Assembly (NCBI GenBank): GCA_903772945.1 | Contig: CAICTM010000355.1 | Span: forward strand, 1-64,000 | Direction: 5' to 3' | DNA from: Seminavis robusta | Lineage: Eukaryota; Bacillariophyta; Bacillariophyceae; Naviculales; Naviculaceae | Length of the DNA stretch: 64,000 bases | Part shown: in pieces, positions 10,503-20,616 of the stretch | How the letters are laid out: each line of letters opens with the position of its first letter | Position numbering within the stretch: position 1 is the stretch's first letter | Notes under the pieces: generated by a model | The model's input: the letters and a program-made list of their open reading frames with translations, nothing else | Database searches by the model: none | What the model was told of the DNA's origin: nothing | Position numbers and translations under genes: made by a program

Positions 10503-11315
10503 CTATCCCATACTTTGAAACTGTTGATTGGAATGTTGTCCCATGACGAAACCACCGTCATGATAGTCACCATTATTGTTATTATTTCCAAAGAATGAAT
10601 TATCCGGTGCATCAAAGAGCAGTGCCGACGATTGGGCATCGTTTCGTTCCGACGCGTACATGGCGGCGTAACCGGAATGCAAATTGTGGGACGGCCGAAT
10701 TTTTTGCAGCAACCATTGATTGACACCGACCAGACAATGTCCGCAGTGGCGTGCATAATAGGCAATTTGATATTGGTGTTGAATGCAAAATCCATACAAC
10801 AACACACCCAATCCTAGGAGGATGCACCAGGCAATCATTTTTCCCATCATGCGAAAAAAGGAAAGTCCAGTAGCAGCTGTAGTGGGAGCAGCCGTGGGAG
10901 CAGCTGTGGGTGGGGCAGTGTCGTGTGTGGGGGCGGGAGTCTCATTCTTGTGGGAAGGTGCGGGAGTAGGAGCCACGGAAGTAGGAGCTACCGTAGTGGG
11001 AGCCGTGGTGTTGAAATCGTCGGGTGTGATCGTGGGAGAGGGTGTGGTAGGATGCTGCGTGCGATTTCCAGGTGGTGGAGTGGGCACCGGAACCACAGGC
11101 ACGGGAGCTGAGGGAGTGTCATCGTGGAGGGAAGCAGTAGCCGGAACGGGAATGACCACCAGTTGGTCTTCTCCAAAATCTTCTTCCATCATTAGTTCTT
11201 CTTCGTCTTGTGTTTCTTCTAACCTTCTACCGACCGACTTACTAGCCTCTGCGGAATGGCTTGAGAGTGCCAGCAGAAGACAGAGTAGAAGCAGAGAATT
11301 CATGGAGAGTCTCAT
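10503..11315 (-). CDS. Mucin-like single-pass membrane protein
   Basis: A 270-residue type I membrane protein of unknown function. It has an N-terminal signal peptide (MRLSMNSLLLLCLLLALSS, cleavage near SAEA). An acidic stretch follows (EETQDEEELMMEEDFGEDQ). Next comes a Pro/Thr/Ala-rich region with repeated APT/PTTV units at about 75-150, with N-glycosylation sequons (NRT, NTT, NET), as in O-glycosylated surface proteins. One membrane helix lies at about 160-178 (MIAWCILLGLGVLLYGFC). The C-terminal tail is Asn/Gly/His-rich and likely cytosolic. Proteins of this build are frequent in diatoms as cell-surface or cell-wall candidates; this is inference from composition. The start is the first ATG ahead of the signal peptide. 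No intron is needed. Confidence 0.8.
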   Translation of the reverse strand: MRLSMNSLLLLCLLLALSSHSAEASKSVGRRLEETQDEEELMMEEDFGEDQLVVIPVPATASLHDDTPSAPVPVVPVPTPPPGNRTQHPTTPSPTITPDDFNTTAPTTVAPTSVAPTPAPSHKNETPAPTHDTAPPTAAPTAAPTTAATGLSFFRMMGKMIAWCILLGLGVLLYGFCIQHQYQIAYYARHCGHCLVGVNQWLLQKIRPSHNLHSGYAAMYASERNDAQSSALLFDAPDNSFFGNNNNNGDYHDGGFVMGQHSNQQFQSMG

Positions 11316-11925
11316 TGTGAGTAATGATTGAATCTGATGATCGAGTAAAAGTGGATTCGATTCTCCAATTGACTGAAGCAGAAGACTGGCTGGGTCAAGG
11401 ATCTGCTGGGTTATCCGACTCTATTCGGCTCCTCTTGCTGGGCTCCACTGGTCTCCTTTTGTGGTCTCAAGAGGTTCGAAGCCACGAAAATTTAACGAGA
11501 GGCAACAAACAGTGAGACATAATAAATAAATAAATACGGTTCCTACAGCTGCGCGAGCGTTTCTTCTTTGACGTGGGCAAGATGTTCACGTCACGCTGCC
11601 GTCAGCAGTGTTAAAGTAGTTTACGAACGGTGGCAGTTTGGAACTTTAGAAATCCACGGCACCGTCATCTTTGCGTCAATAGTACATTAGAGATAGTGCT
11701 AGTGACTTGGTCGAATCCAACGCGCGTGACTGACTGATTCGGAAGGCCGAATTCTTTTCCAATGTTCTTCTCGTTGGCCAATGACGTCCATTCTCAACGA
11801 TCAACGACACGACAGACAGAAGCTTTGGAGATAACGAACAGATTGACGATTGTTGGCTGCTGTTATTGTTGACATTCATAACACAATCCCACAAAAAGCC
11901 ACGAACCAAACAGAACCAAGCCAAG
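11316..11925. other. Divergent intergenic region
   Basis: Lies between the mucin-like gene (-) and the small membrane protein gene (+), presumably holding both promoters. TAAATAAATAAATA occurs at about 11522-11535. No gene is seen. Confidence 0.5.
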
Positions 11926-12405
11926 ATGATGAAGCCAACGACCTCTATTGAGCGTCCGTGGAGGACCCTTTTGACCTTGATACTGAGTGTTGCCTCTACT
12001 ACATTAGTCCAAGGCAGCAGCAGTCCACAAAGTGACAATGACACGAATGACTCCATGTCGTCATTGATACACCGATATCACAATGACACTTCCTCCAGTG
12101 GATTTCCTTTGGATAGCAAGGACCAAAACAAGGCGGCAACCGTTTTCTTGACATTTTCGCTCCTCTTTGGGTTTGCTCTGTTTGGATTGAATTTGCGCCA
12201 AAAATCATTTCGACGAATCGAAAATTTGTCAGCATACCGGCGGGGGACGTATGAAGGAGTTTCGCTATTGGAATTGCCTCCGGGGGATTACAATACCAGT
12301 GGAACCGCTAGTGGAACTGCTACAGAAAATGATGATGACAAAGAAGGAGAAGAAAAAGATGCCAACAATTCACAGCCACAAGAACAGGAGGAACCAAAAA
12401 TCTAA
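11926..12405 (+). CDS. Small secretory-pathway membrane protein
   Basis: From the ATG at 11926 the product is 159 residues. A basic N-terminus plus a hydrophobic helix (WRTLLTLILSVASTTLVQG) forms a signal peptide. It is followed by an Asn/Asp/Ser-rich lumenal part with sequons (NDT, NDS) and a membrane helix (TVFLTFSLLFGFALFGLNL). The tail is acidic (DDDKEGEEKDANN). The open frame extends 5' to a TTG at 11866, but the basic leader encoded there would bury the signal peptide, so the ATG is preferred. No family is recognised. Confidence 0.65.
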   Translation: MMKPTTSIERPWRTLLTLILSVASTTLVQGSSSPQSDNDTNDSMSSLIHRYHNDTSSSGFPLDSKDQNKAATVFLTFSLLFGFALFGLNLRQKSFRRIENLSAYRRGTYEGVSLLELPPGDYNTSGTASGTATENDDDKEGEEKDANNSQPQEQEEPKI

Positions 12406-13582
12406 GATATTGGATGGATTGATGATGGTGGCAAGATTGGTATCAGACTCCGCACAAATCCAATTCATAGCTCTAATATTGAAGAAGAAAAAACATCCCT
12501 TGGAAAGATGGTCCTCCACAAAATCTACATTCCATCAAAAAGGACACATGTTGGCAAAAGTCCACTATTTGGTCTAGCTAGTGGTCCCTTCTTGCCAGGT
12601 TGCTTTCTGAAACATACATGCAATACAGTACGACTAGCTAGAATAAACCAAAAACTGCTATCTATATAATGCATATGATTTATGAATTCAGTAGACTCAA
12701 AGGGAGACGTTCCACTTGCTGCCTTTGTTGCTTGACTGCACCGAACTTTCGTTCTGGGACCCCAATTTGCAATTTTTTCTTTTTTGGGCCTTGTGCTGTA
12801 GCAACGCCACATCAACAAGGAAAATACACACTAGCTAGTCAAATACGCACTCAACCAGCTAGCTAGCTACTAGTGGATGACGTACTGATCTGGTACAGTA
12901 TGCTATGGATCTCTGATCAAGCTTCGGTAGCCTTCGAGAATTGCATTCCCTCAGATCCCCTCCCACACAAAGGAACAGATGATACTCGATCACTGGGCCC
13001 TACTGTATCAGTATGATAAGTTGACTACACAAAGTGCTGGAATAGACGCAGCTACGACAAATACTCAAGGCATCCATTATACTGAAGCAAACTTGCATTC
13101 CTGAAACGAAGCATTGAAAAATCCTGCCACCATTGAATCTAGCTAGCTAGTTAGCTAGTTTTACTAGTAGCTGGCTCCCTACAAAGCCATTGGTACATGC
13201 ACGAAAGAAAGAACCAAAAATGAATCGAATCAGTCCGTCAACTCACTACACAAACTCACGAGCATTGTAGATGTATCCTTGGCAGCGTGCTGTGTTTGCT
13301 TGGGGCCACCAGCCAATCCAACTTGAAGTGTCTGGTTTCCTGCGTACTAGCTAGCCTATACGACCGATCCATCCATCCATTCTGAAAGCAGCTACTAGTA
13401 CCTTACGATTGCAGCACCAGGAACCAACGAGATGTCAGTAAGATGTTACTCATCCTCGTAGATTGTTCCTTCTATGCAAAGGATTTGATTCAATTTCAGG
13501 CGTAATAATCCGTTCCAAACGGACACTGCACCCTCACTCATCATGGCATAGAATCAAATCGCGGCGAATTGTTGTTTGTTTG
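12406..13582. other. Gene-free interval rich in CTAG runs
   Basis: Nearly 1.2 kb without a supported gene. CTAG clusters occur near 12830-12870 and 13138-13175 and again near 13350. A CATCCATCCATC run lies near 13367. The minus-strand HA-domain gene ends at 13583, so this is the 3' flank of both neighbours. Confidence 0.55.
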
Positions 13583-14449
13583 TCATGATTTTCCTTTTGT
13601 GGAGGAAAGACTGGATAGAAATGATTCCAATCTGGTTTCCTGATCTTCTGTGAGGGCTCCTTCCTTTAGTCTTCCCAATTGCGCTGCAAACCATCGATGC
13701 AGTCTTGTTTTGGGACCCAAATATTCACTAAAGGCATCCTCTCCTCCTCCTGCACCTGTGGATGTTTCAAATTCTTGCTTTTTTTCTAGGACTTCTTGAA
13801 ATACCACTTCGGTCCACGGATTGTTTCCCTTGTCCCAAATAAAGCCGAGATCTTCGAGTGCTTGCCATTTGGCGCCATCGAGTGAATGACGTTTCCGACG
13901 CTGGACGCGGACCCACGCATTCAATGCTTCATCGTGTCGGACGGGGACTTTGCAATGGCCATTTTTCGCTTTGAATTCTTTCAACAAGTCGAAGCATTCC
14001 CACCATGTGCGCGTCTTGCGATGGGCCACAATGACTTTTGTACTAACCACTTTGCGCGATTTCTTCTTGACAACAATTGGTTGTTGTTGTTGTTGTTGTT
14101 GTTGTTTTGAGTGTTCGACTTTGACAAAGGCTTCCAATGCCTGTTGTTTGTCCGAACTCAAAAATTGTCGATTCTTCCATTGCTCGGAAAACCACGCTGT
14201 CAACACATCCGAAGGACCCTTTTTCTCTTGGCACGCTTTCAACAATTCCAGATTCTCCCACCAATCATACGAAAGTTGTTCGGTCCGAGGCTTTTTGCTC
14301 GTTCTATTTTGCGTAGGAATGCTCCGACGAGTAGCACTGTCTCGTTTTTTGATGCTGTTACTAGGAATGGGCTCTTCTTCTTCTGCTTCTTCTGCTTCTT
14401 CTTGTTGTTGCTCCTCCGAGGCATCATCGAATTGACCGTCGTCCTCCAT
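13583..14449 (-). CDS. Helicase-associated (HA) domain protein
   Basis: A 288-residue protein with the short helicase-associated domain (PF03457 type), without any helicase core. Two domain copies are visible. A degenerate one is at about 60-108 (WWENLELLKACQEKKGPSD...LTAWFSEQWKNRQFLS). A good one is at about 148-206, starting TWWECFDLLKEFKAKNGHCK, continuing LNAWVRVQRRKR and closing ALEDLGFIWD. The domain is a small helical unit thought to bind nucleic acid. The N-terminus is strongly acidic (EEQQQEEAEEAEEEEP) and followed by a basic patch (KKRDSATRRS). A Q run (about 9) separates the two domains. Stand-alone HA proteins are numerous in diatoms; their cellular role is not known. The start is the first ATG at 14449. 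Confidence 0.8.
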   Translation of the reverse strand: MEDDGQFDDASEEQQQEEAEEAEEEEPIPSNSIKKRDSATRRSIPTQNRTSKKPRTEQLSYDWWENLELLKACQEKKGPSDVLTAWFSEQWKNRQFLSSDKQQALEAFVKVEHSKQQQQQQQQPIVVKKKSRKVVSTKVIVAHRKTRTWWECFDLLKEFKAKNGHCKVPVRHDEALNAWVRVQRRKRHSLDGAKWQALEDLGFIWDKGNNPWTEVVFQEVLEKKQEFETSTGAGGGEDAFSEYLGPKTRLHRWFAAQLGRLKEGALTEDQETRLESFLSSLSSTKGKS

Positions 14450-14709
14450 GGTTCACTTGAAAAACTAGCTAGATCACAGCAAGGAAGCAACAAAAGTCAA
14501 GCTACCACAAGCTATACAGTACATGCATTTAATTTTAGTAACACTGCCATCAACAGTCATCAACTACTACCAATCTTGCTCTCCTTTTGTTTTCGGCGGA
14601 AGTACATGCCCAGTTCCGGCGCCAAAAAGACCTTTTGATCTTGGAATTGACTTCTTCAGCTCTGCAAGCTCATGGCATGAACCCCACCCTTGGTGATTAT
14701 GGTCACGGG

Positions 14710-15180
14710 TTACCACACGCTACGATGGCTAACGGACATGTAAGTGGGAAACCATTCCACATGAGAAATTTGCATTGCTGGCAAATATTCCGGCAACCAT
14801 GACACAACGTCTTCTTCTTGTCCACCTTCGTGGCGTTGTTCAATCAATACAGCTCGAGTGGGGGAGTTGGTTATTTCCGCTAGTGCGGCCTGTAACGAAG
14901 CAAGCCGCTGTCTAGCTACAACAAACGGGGGTGCCGTGCTATTATCATCTACAATCATTTGGATCACCAGGCAATCCCTCGTCCCCGTTGTTGAGGGGTC
15001 AACGATGCTTGGGTGCAAGTTGTTTAGTAAGACTGGGATCCAGTTGGCAGCCCATTCTTTCGAACGTTCGACTTCTTGAATATAGGAATTGATAAGTTGA
15101 CATCTCTGTTTTCGTAGGGCGTGAGGTGAGATTCCCAATCCGCAGCCCAGTCTGGTTGTACAAAAGGAGCTGTGCGACAA
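14710..15180 (-). CDS. Possible 3' part of an unrecognised gene
   Basis: A 156-residue open frame with protein-like composition (segments CQLINSYIQEVERSKEWAAN, VVARQRLASLQAALAEITNS, EEDVVSWLPEYLP) but no ATG near its 5' end (the frame opens with TTG) and no recognised domain. A second minus-strand frame at 15024-15215 overlaps it, so the 5' part could be joined by an intron or the locus could be decayed. It borders the minisatellite region. Offered as a candidate only. Confidence 0.3.
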   Translation of the reverse strand: MSHSSFCTTRLGCGLGISPHALRKQRCQLINSYIQEVERSKEWAANWIPVLLNNLHPSIVDPSTTGTRDCLVIQMIVDDNSTAPPFVVARQRLASLQAALAEITNSPTRAVLIEQRHEGGQEEDVVSWLPEYLPAMQISHVEWFPTYMSVSHRSVW

Positions 15181-15439
15181 ATAAATGGCTGGTTGAGGAA
15201 AACGGCACCATGCAAACGATGGGATCAGCCAGCCATGCCACTTTTAAAGCAATACAGGTCATCGGCATCAGCCATAGTTACCATTGGGAGGTTCCGGGTG
15301 GTTCGAATCCCTGGCAGGGCCACTCATGGTCACTGGTACCTTGTAGTCTGAGCTTGTTGGTTCTGGTTGCTGTTTGATTGTACAGTAGTATTGTGAGCTT
15401 CATGAGAGGAGCTTCTCTTGGAGAGTACTCTTTCTCAGA

Positions 15440-15545
15440 GCGGGGCCATCCTAGAGCGGGGCCATCCCAAAGCGGGGCCATCCCTGAGTGGGGCCATCCC
15501 CAAGCGGGGCCATCCCCAAGCAGGGCCATCCCCAAGCAGGGCCAC
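15440..15545. repeat. 16-bp minisatellite, about 6.6 copies
   Basis: Units of GCGGGGCCATCCCNNA start at 15440, 15456, 15472, 15488, 15504, 15520 and 15536 (last partial). The core GGGGCCATCC is almost invariant; the variable bases are at the unit junction. A period of 16 is not a multiple of three, so this is not a protein repeat. Confidence 0.92.
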
Positions 15546-16048
15546 ACTCTGTAGATACCTCCTTGTGGCTCTCCTCTTGTCACTGCACAGTATTGGGTGC
15601 CTAGCTAGCCAGATGGTTGGCTCACTGTTCCCCGCTACGTCCTCTCTAGCTTTTGTTTGTGGGATTTGGCACATCGGTCCAATCCAGCTTGAACTGAGAT
15701 GGGCTTGTTCGTGACGGTCCGTCTGGCTTTTGCAGGTTCCCAGTCCAGTGCTTGATGGGGGATACCTTGCAAAAGCGGCCAGTAAGCAACAGCAACAACC
15801 CGAAGGGGTTCAGAACACCACCAAGGCTTGTTTCATGTGAACTTGTCGTGGGCTTGCCTTGATCCATGGCTATGCTTTTCTTGTTTTGTTTTTTAGATTG
15901 TCTTGATAGGTTGGCACCCTTGAGGTGCGCGGGAATGTGTTCTTTTGTGGGGTCATGGGATCTTTTCTTGCTTTCTGTATGTGGGGGTGCTGGTTCGAGT
16001 TGTTGGGTTTTGCTTGCTGTATCGTAACGGATACACGCTATGCTACAT

Positions 16049-16240
16049 CGAAATTCAGGACTAGGTTCCGTAGGATTGGGGGCGATATATTGAAGAAGGC
16101 CAGTACAGGGCCAAAGGGCTTGTCTTTGTGGGATCCATGGCGACATCAATGTGTACCTTACACAAGGGCACGAGAATGCGGGTCTGCATGAAGAACATCA
16201 GTTGAGAGCATAGGTAGCCTCGTGGATTTGGAACTGTCAC
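16049..16240. repeat. Dispersed repeat, copy 2
   Basis: Starts AATTCAGGACTAGGTTCCGT (compare 8203). Further on, ACAGGGCCAAA..CTTGTCTTTGTGGGATCCATGG matches ACAGGGGCCAAACTCCTTGACTTTTTGGGATCCATGG near 62331. It thus bridges the copies at 8.2 kb and 62.3 kb. No open frame explains the match. Confidence 0.5.
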
Positions 16241-16757
16241 TATCATAGACAAACTCTGGGGTGCAAGATCAGGGAGTGTACCATACCAACGCAGTAGAAG
16301 TGATCTTTTGCAATAAGGCAACGTGTGTCAACCAGCTGTGTCCTTCAAGCTAAAAAGTAAACATCCAAGTTTCTATCAAACGTGGTTGGTGCTCGCTTTC
16401 CTCGATAGTATGGTAGAACGGTAAGATTGTGCCAGACCGTAAACTGGCTTGTAGCATTCTGCATTGCTGTCTTCCTCATCTTGTCCAGGTTCAGCTTTGT
16501 TCCGGAGCCAGCTAAGGTACCATTACCAATCCAGTATGCCTGCCTACGGTACGCATGTATTCATCCATCCATACTGCCAAAAGAATAGAAGAATCTTCGT
16601 TTCTTCTTCTTCTTGCGAGAATCCTGATCCAACCTTGCACGCACACACATCTCACCACCCAGCCCACACCTTCCTACACACATCTCACACATATAACGTA
16701 CATAAAACTACTACACACATATGTTACCCTCTATCTAAAAGGAAGCAAGTCAAGTCT

Positions 16758-17366
16758 CTACTTCTTGGGGTTGATGTCAGGTTCTCCTGTAGATCCAATT
16801 TGATAGCCTTTTTCCCATTGAATCTCATGGAACCATTCCTTCTTGACACCGTGCTCTGTCTCCAGTTTCTCGTAGCAGGCCGACTTTGTCTCCTCCGCCA
16901 TTAATGGATCCAATGCAAAGATAAAGTACATTTTCTTGCCCATCACGTTGGCAAAGTCGACACGGAATTCAGTGCGAGAATCGTCCGTGGGAAATTGGAC
17001 GGGGGTCATGCCAATACCAAAGGGTGCAATAATCATGCATTTGAGGTCAATGGCTGGATACATTTTGAACATGGTCTTGTCAAATTTGACTGGCCAAATG
17101 GGATAATCCACCTCCTTGCCGTCAGTCTCAATGGTCAAGGTATGATTCTGCCCCAACTTGTTGTTGAGTTCCTTGTCGTCGTTGTTGTCTCCCTTGTCGG
17201 ACCAGTACCAATGTTCCCAAAAGACCTTTTGCTTGGCCACACCAGGATCCGAGACCGCCAAACAGTACCAGACGCGGTCCATGAGTTTGTTGGCGTTATC
17301 GGTCTTTTCGTAGAACTCCTCCCAAGTCATGGTCTTGGTGGGAACTGTAATCACAGGCTTTGACAT
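16758..17366 (-). CDS. Unrecognised conserved-looking 202-residue protein
   Basis: An intact frame from the ATG at 17366 with balanced, soluble-protein composition. It is rich in W, Y, F, K, D and E: for example TMTWEEFYEKTDNANKLMDR near the start, VFWEHWYWSDKGD at about 48-60, DYPIWPVKFDKTMFKMYPAI at about 87-106, VMGKKMYFIFALDP at about 140-153 and GVKKEWFHEIQWEKG near the end. There is no signal peptide, membrane segment or family motif that I can name. The dense aromatic and charged pattern with no low-complexity tract argues for a real folded protein. Function unknown. Confidence 0.75.
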   Translation of the reverse strand: MSKPVITVPTKTMTWEEFYEKTDNANKLMDRVWYCLAVSDPGVAKQKVFWEHWYWSDKGDNNDDKELNNKLGQNHTLTIETDGKEVDYPIWPVKFDKTMFKMYPAIDLKCMIIAPFGIGMTPVQFPTDDSRTEFRVDFANVMGKKMYFIFALDPLMAEETKSACYEKLETEHGVKKEWFHEIQWEKGYQIGSTGEPDINPKK

Positions 17367-18656
17367 GATGATGGCGAATGCGTGTACTGGAGTAGACTGT
17401 GGGACGGGTTACTTTTATGAAGGAGAGCCGAAAACAGCAGTGGATGGGCAAATTGAACAGCGCAACGAGTGGTGCTGGTTCTGTTTGTGATGACACTGTT
17501 GATGGGGCACAACAGTCCTTTGTTTGTATGTACAGCCAAGCAAGATCGAGCAGACCAAATAAATGTAGAATGGAAGGACCAAGCTCTGTTGCCAGTGTGT
17601 TGTTGTGTTGGTTGGGTGGTTGGGTGTTGGGGTTTGTGAGGAAGAAAACGAAAAGGGGTGTATGCACTGCTGACGGCACAATGACCAGTACCACTCCGAT
17701 GACCGGTAGGATCTGTGCGAGATCAGGAGACAGCTTTATCGGTAGTTACGGTAATTAAAATGTTATAGCTGTTGATTAATTAATATGATTATCATTCTGA
17801 TGATTACCGCAACTACGGGTTCTGAAGTGCCAAAGCTGTCTTCCTGCGAGCGGTCAGATTCCACCGTGACAGCATCTATTATTTCTTTCTACCACTATGG
17901 ATAGCTACTTTTCTTTGCGAGGGGAATGAATAAATATTTTCATTCGAAGGAGCTTGAATTTCTTTCCTAAGCTCCTCCAAATGGCCCATTGAATTCACCC
18001 CGAAGCCGTAGGTAGCATTGGCAGTGAAACTTCTCCGTGTTAGAATGCAAGGCAATGTCTAACGAGTTGAACCTAAAAAAGCAAGAATGGAGGCAAGTAC
18101 AGCGTTGGTACATTCTTCGGTGCCATGGAGCTACAGCGAGGCGATGGATGGATGGACGATATAAAGGGAGAGTGGTGTCGGTATTGGCTCTACAGTATAT
18201 TTGATTGGATTGTTATTGGAAGGAGGTACACTGTGTACCATGGAATGGGCGGTTTGGGACTGGCCAGAGCTCCTGCATTGATCCATCTCTCTTTTGCTTG
18301 ATACTGCATCATTTTCCAACGGGAGCAAATCCCAGGAGATTTATTTATTCAGTTGAATTCCACCATCAAATTTTTTGACATTTATGGTTTGCAGCTGTTG
18401 CTAGAGTACTATTTATTTACTTTCTATGGTTGCTTCTCTGATTTCAGAACCTCATGCTCTGGTACAACACTCTCTTAGAATCCTAGTAAAAAGCCTTTTT
18501 GATTTTTGCTTGTGTTGTGTTGTGCTTGCTGTGCTGTGACGATACCTACCAAGGCCTTTTGGAACTGGCCGTGATGTTTTTCACGGTATTGTTGTTTTGT
18601 GGTTTTGTGTTGTGGTTGGATGGTTCGAATGGATGGATGGATTGAGGTGAATTTAG
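17367..18656. other. Intergenic region with a foldback element
   Basis: Holds the 5' flank of the gene starting at 17366 and an imperfect inverted repeat at about 17695-17873 (separate entry). The rest (17880-18656) shows no gene; a GATGGATGGATGGA run lies near 18142-18155 and another near 18620-18642. Confidence 0.5.
17695..17873. repeat. Imperfect inverted repeat (MITE-like foldback)
   Basis: Left-arm segments CAGATCC (complement), AGACAGCTTT and GTAGTTACGGTAAT (about 17729-17755) are answered on the right by ATTACCGCAACTAC, AAAGCTGTCT and CAGATTCCACCG (about 17802-17866). The arms are about 60-75 bp, with small gaps, around an AT-rich centre (TTGATTAATTAATATG). No transposase frame is inside, which suits a non-autonomous DNA element or a relic of one. 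Target duplications were not identified. Confidence 0.6.
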
Positions 18657-19109
18657 TTAAGGTTTCACTTCCTTGGTATCTTTTTCTGGATCACCATTTA
18701 TTTGCGTCCATTCAGCGACCCACCCGGTTCCTTGACAGTCATGGCAGTCTTCCAATCCATGACTATCGCAAATTGGACACGCCAAAAAGTTTCCACCCAT
18801 GTAAACTTGTTTGGTGCCACGACAAAAGCGACACGAGTGTGTCCCGGCACCACGACAGGATGTGCATTCGGCACTGCCACACGTCTTGGGGTCATCCACC
18901 AAACAATCTTGAGCACTTTCGGCCATCGTCCAATGCATTTCCAATCGCAATCGCGCCAGATCGCTGTCCGTCGTGGCAGACAGCCGAGTCGAGGTTCGTG
19001 ATGGTGAAATATTATGGCTTGGTAGCACCCAAGCAGAGCTTTGACAAGTCAGTAGCAGCACCAGTGCCAACGAGATTCGACAAGAGGAAAAAGCCGATGG
19101 GGTCGTCAT
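18657..19109 (-). CDS. DnaJ-type zinc-finger protein, probably plastid-targeted
   Basis: A 150-residue protein with four CxxCxGxG-like units of the DnaJ cysteine-rich domain: CTSCRGAG, CRFCRGTK, CPICDSHG and CHDCQGTG, at about 82-128, enough for two zinc sites. It has no J domain, so it resembles the BSD2/PSA2-type stand-alone zinc fingers that assist protein folding or disulfide chemistry in plastids. The N-terminus is a signal peptide (SCRISLALVLLLTCQSSA) directly followed by WVLPSHNISPSRTSTRL. The SSA|W step plus a Ser/Thr/Arg-rich stretch fits diatom plastid import. The two middle units deviate from the strict glycine pattern. The start is the first ATG at 19109. A plastid folding role is inferred. 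Confidence 0.82.
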   Translation of the reverse strand: MTTPSAFSSCRISLALVLLLTCQSSAWVLPSHNISPSRTSTRLSATTDSDLARLRLEMHWTMAESAQDCLVDDPKTCGSAECTSCRGAGTHSCRFCRGTKQVYMGGNFLACPICDSHGLEDCHDCQGTGWVAEWTQINGDPEKDTKEVKP

Positions 19110-20196
19110 GGTCGTCTTTTTTTTTAATATTGGAGTGATGGGTTGTATTTGTGATTAATTAATTTTGTGGTTGCTTTTGATGGCCATCAAAAAATTCTGT
19201 GGAGAATGATGAATCGAATCAAAGGACGAATCCGATCACATCTTTGGGAATGTCGGAACACCAGCTGCTCCGAAGAATAAAGCAGAACAATGCTGACATC
19301 ATTGGCAAGCCAAGTTCGCACCTTCTGTCTCTTACAATTAACAGCTGACAGAAAGCGAAGTGTCCTCGGAAATCATTATTTAACAGCACTGCCTCAATCT
19401 TGTGCCATCGGTTCTGTTCTCTGCCATCTGGAGTTTTCTCTCTGTCATTACACGGAACCTTTTATAAACTCGTAGAGCTGTATCCCAAGAGAACACGACT
19501 GTGGAGGTTCGGTACCTGGTACCAGTACAGTACCTGGTACCGGTCCGGTAAGCTAAGACCAGTCCGGCCGAAAGGTCTGGAGCAAGGGTGGGACCGGTTG
19601 GAGGAGCTCTAGCTAGCTCTAGATCTAGGAGGTGGGTTTCTTCATCCCGAAGCAACCAATTGTGCTTTACCATGTGCAGAAATGCAGCTTGGAACCCGAA
19701 GCAACCGTTTTGGCGTGGCTCGAAGCTTATGATGGGTAGAATCATTCTGTCATTGAATGTTGTCATCTCTGCAGAACTCCAACATGGACGCTGCATGGTT
19801 CTCTAACAAATAATATTCAGCGTCTACTAGCTAGCTCTCTTGCAAGTAGCTACTAATAGCTAGCTAGTAAGTAGTAGCATTCTCGCAATTTCTTTCCGCA
19901 TTTGATGCTCAAAACTGATCAATCTACAGTGAGCCTCTCACAATTCACCCATCCCAGGTCATTGTCGCAGTCACCTAATACTGATGCATCACCGGTGTCA
20001 TGAGAGCAGCTACAGGCTGCGGCAACCTTCCTTTCCACCGGTGGCGATCATCAGGAGGTTGCCAATGTGCTAAGGGGGGGATTAGAGTAGGGAAATGTGC
20101 TCATTTTTCTTTATTGCAGCCACTTTGAAGCGAAAGCAGTGCCTTGTTACAGCTTTTGGCAACGTATTCGATCATCTCGACTCTCACTCAACAATA
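19110..20196. other. Divergent intergenic region rich in CTAG and GGTACC motifs
   Basis: No supported gene. GGTACCTGGTACCAGTACAG and neighbouring GGTACCGG motifs cluster at 19510-19550. CTAG runs occur at about 19608-19628 and 19826-19870. Frames at 19380-19796 owe part of their length to these repeats. Confidence 0.5.
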
Positions 20197-20616
20197 ATGT
20201 CGCCTCTACGAAACCTCATTTCCTTGGTCACCACTCTACCAGTACTGGTTCTCTTACAAGCACTTGCGTTTGTCCCTGTATCCGCGGATCATTGCAGCAT
20301 CCCTCTCATCGATGGCAAAGACTTTTGCCTCCGAAATTGCATGCAAAAATATGGTTTGAACAACAATCATCATCACAGTTCTTACGTATTCGTATGTGAT
20401 AGAACTGTACCTTGGATTCACCACATCACCCGCTCTCGAGACTGGCTTCCAGCAACGCCTCATGCCGGTTCTGGCATCCATGAGTATGCACTCTACGAAA
20501 GCGACGAACCTCCCTGTGATCGCCTCGGCCGCTGTCAGGCATGTTCCAAGCCGGAAAGGGCGCAGCACATGTGTTCCGTTTACATCAACCCTGAGGACTG
20601 CTCCATCACGTGTTGA
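20197..20616 (+). CDS. Secreted cysteine-rich protein
   Basis: From the ATG at 20197 the product is 139 residues with a strong signal peptide (LISLVTTLPVLVLLQALAFV, cleavage near SADHC). The mature part has 10 or more Cys, many in close pairs (CLRNC, CQAC, and a C-terminal CSITC), as in small disulfide-stabilised extracellular proteins. The frame extends 34 codons upstream to another ATG at 20095, but that would hide the signal peptide. No family is recognised. An intron inside cannot be excluded; none is required. Confidence 0.62.
   Translation: MSPLRNLISLVTTLPVLVLLQALAFVPVSADHCSIPLIDGKDFCLRNCMQKYGLNNNHHHSSYVFVCDRTVPWIHHITRSRDWLPATPHAGSGIHEYALYESDEPPCDRLGRCQACSKPERAQHMCSVYINPEDCSITC

Larger units (their letters stand above)
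15181..16757. other. Repeat-rich gene-free interval
   Basis: Contains the 16-bp minisatellite (15440-15545) and a dispersed-repeat copy (16049-16240). Frames on either strand (for example about 15646-16149, minus) lack domains and start ambiguity is high. A short CA-rich run (CACACATCTCACAC) sits near 16670-16695, just beyond the 3' end of the gene ending at 16758. Confidence 0.5.

Noticed and set aside
13583-14449. Helicase annotation for the HA-domain protein
   Set aside because: Only the small helicase-associated domain is present; there are no Walker or DEAD-type motifs.
15290-15325. GGTTCGAATCCC, a B-box-like match suggesting a tRNA
   Set aside because: The flanking five bases do not pair to a T-arm, and no acceptor or anticodon arm was found.
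15278-15674. Minus-strand frames reading GDGPAWGWP-type repeats
   Set aside because: They come from the 16-bp minisatellite, whose period is not a multiple of three, so the repeat is not protein-driven.
19380-19796. Minus-strand frame of 138 residues
   Set aside because: Its middle (GTRYCTGTRYRT) is encoded by clustered GGTACC motifs; no domain and no supporting homologue in the window.
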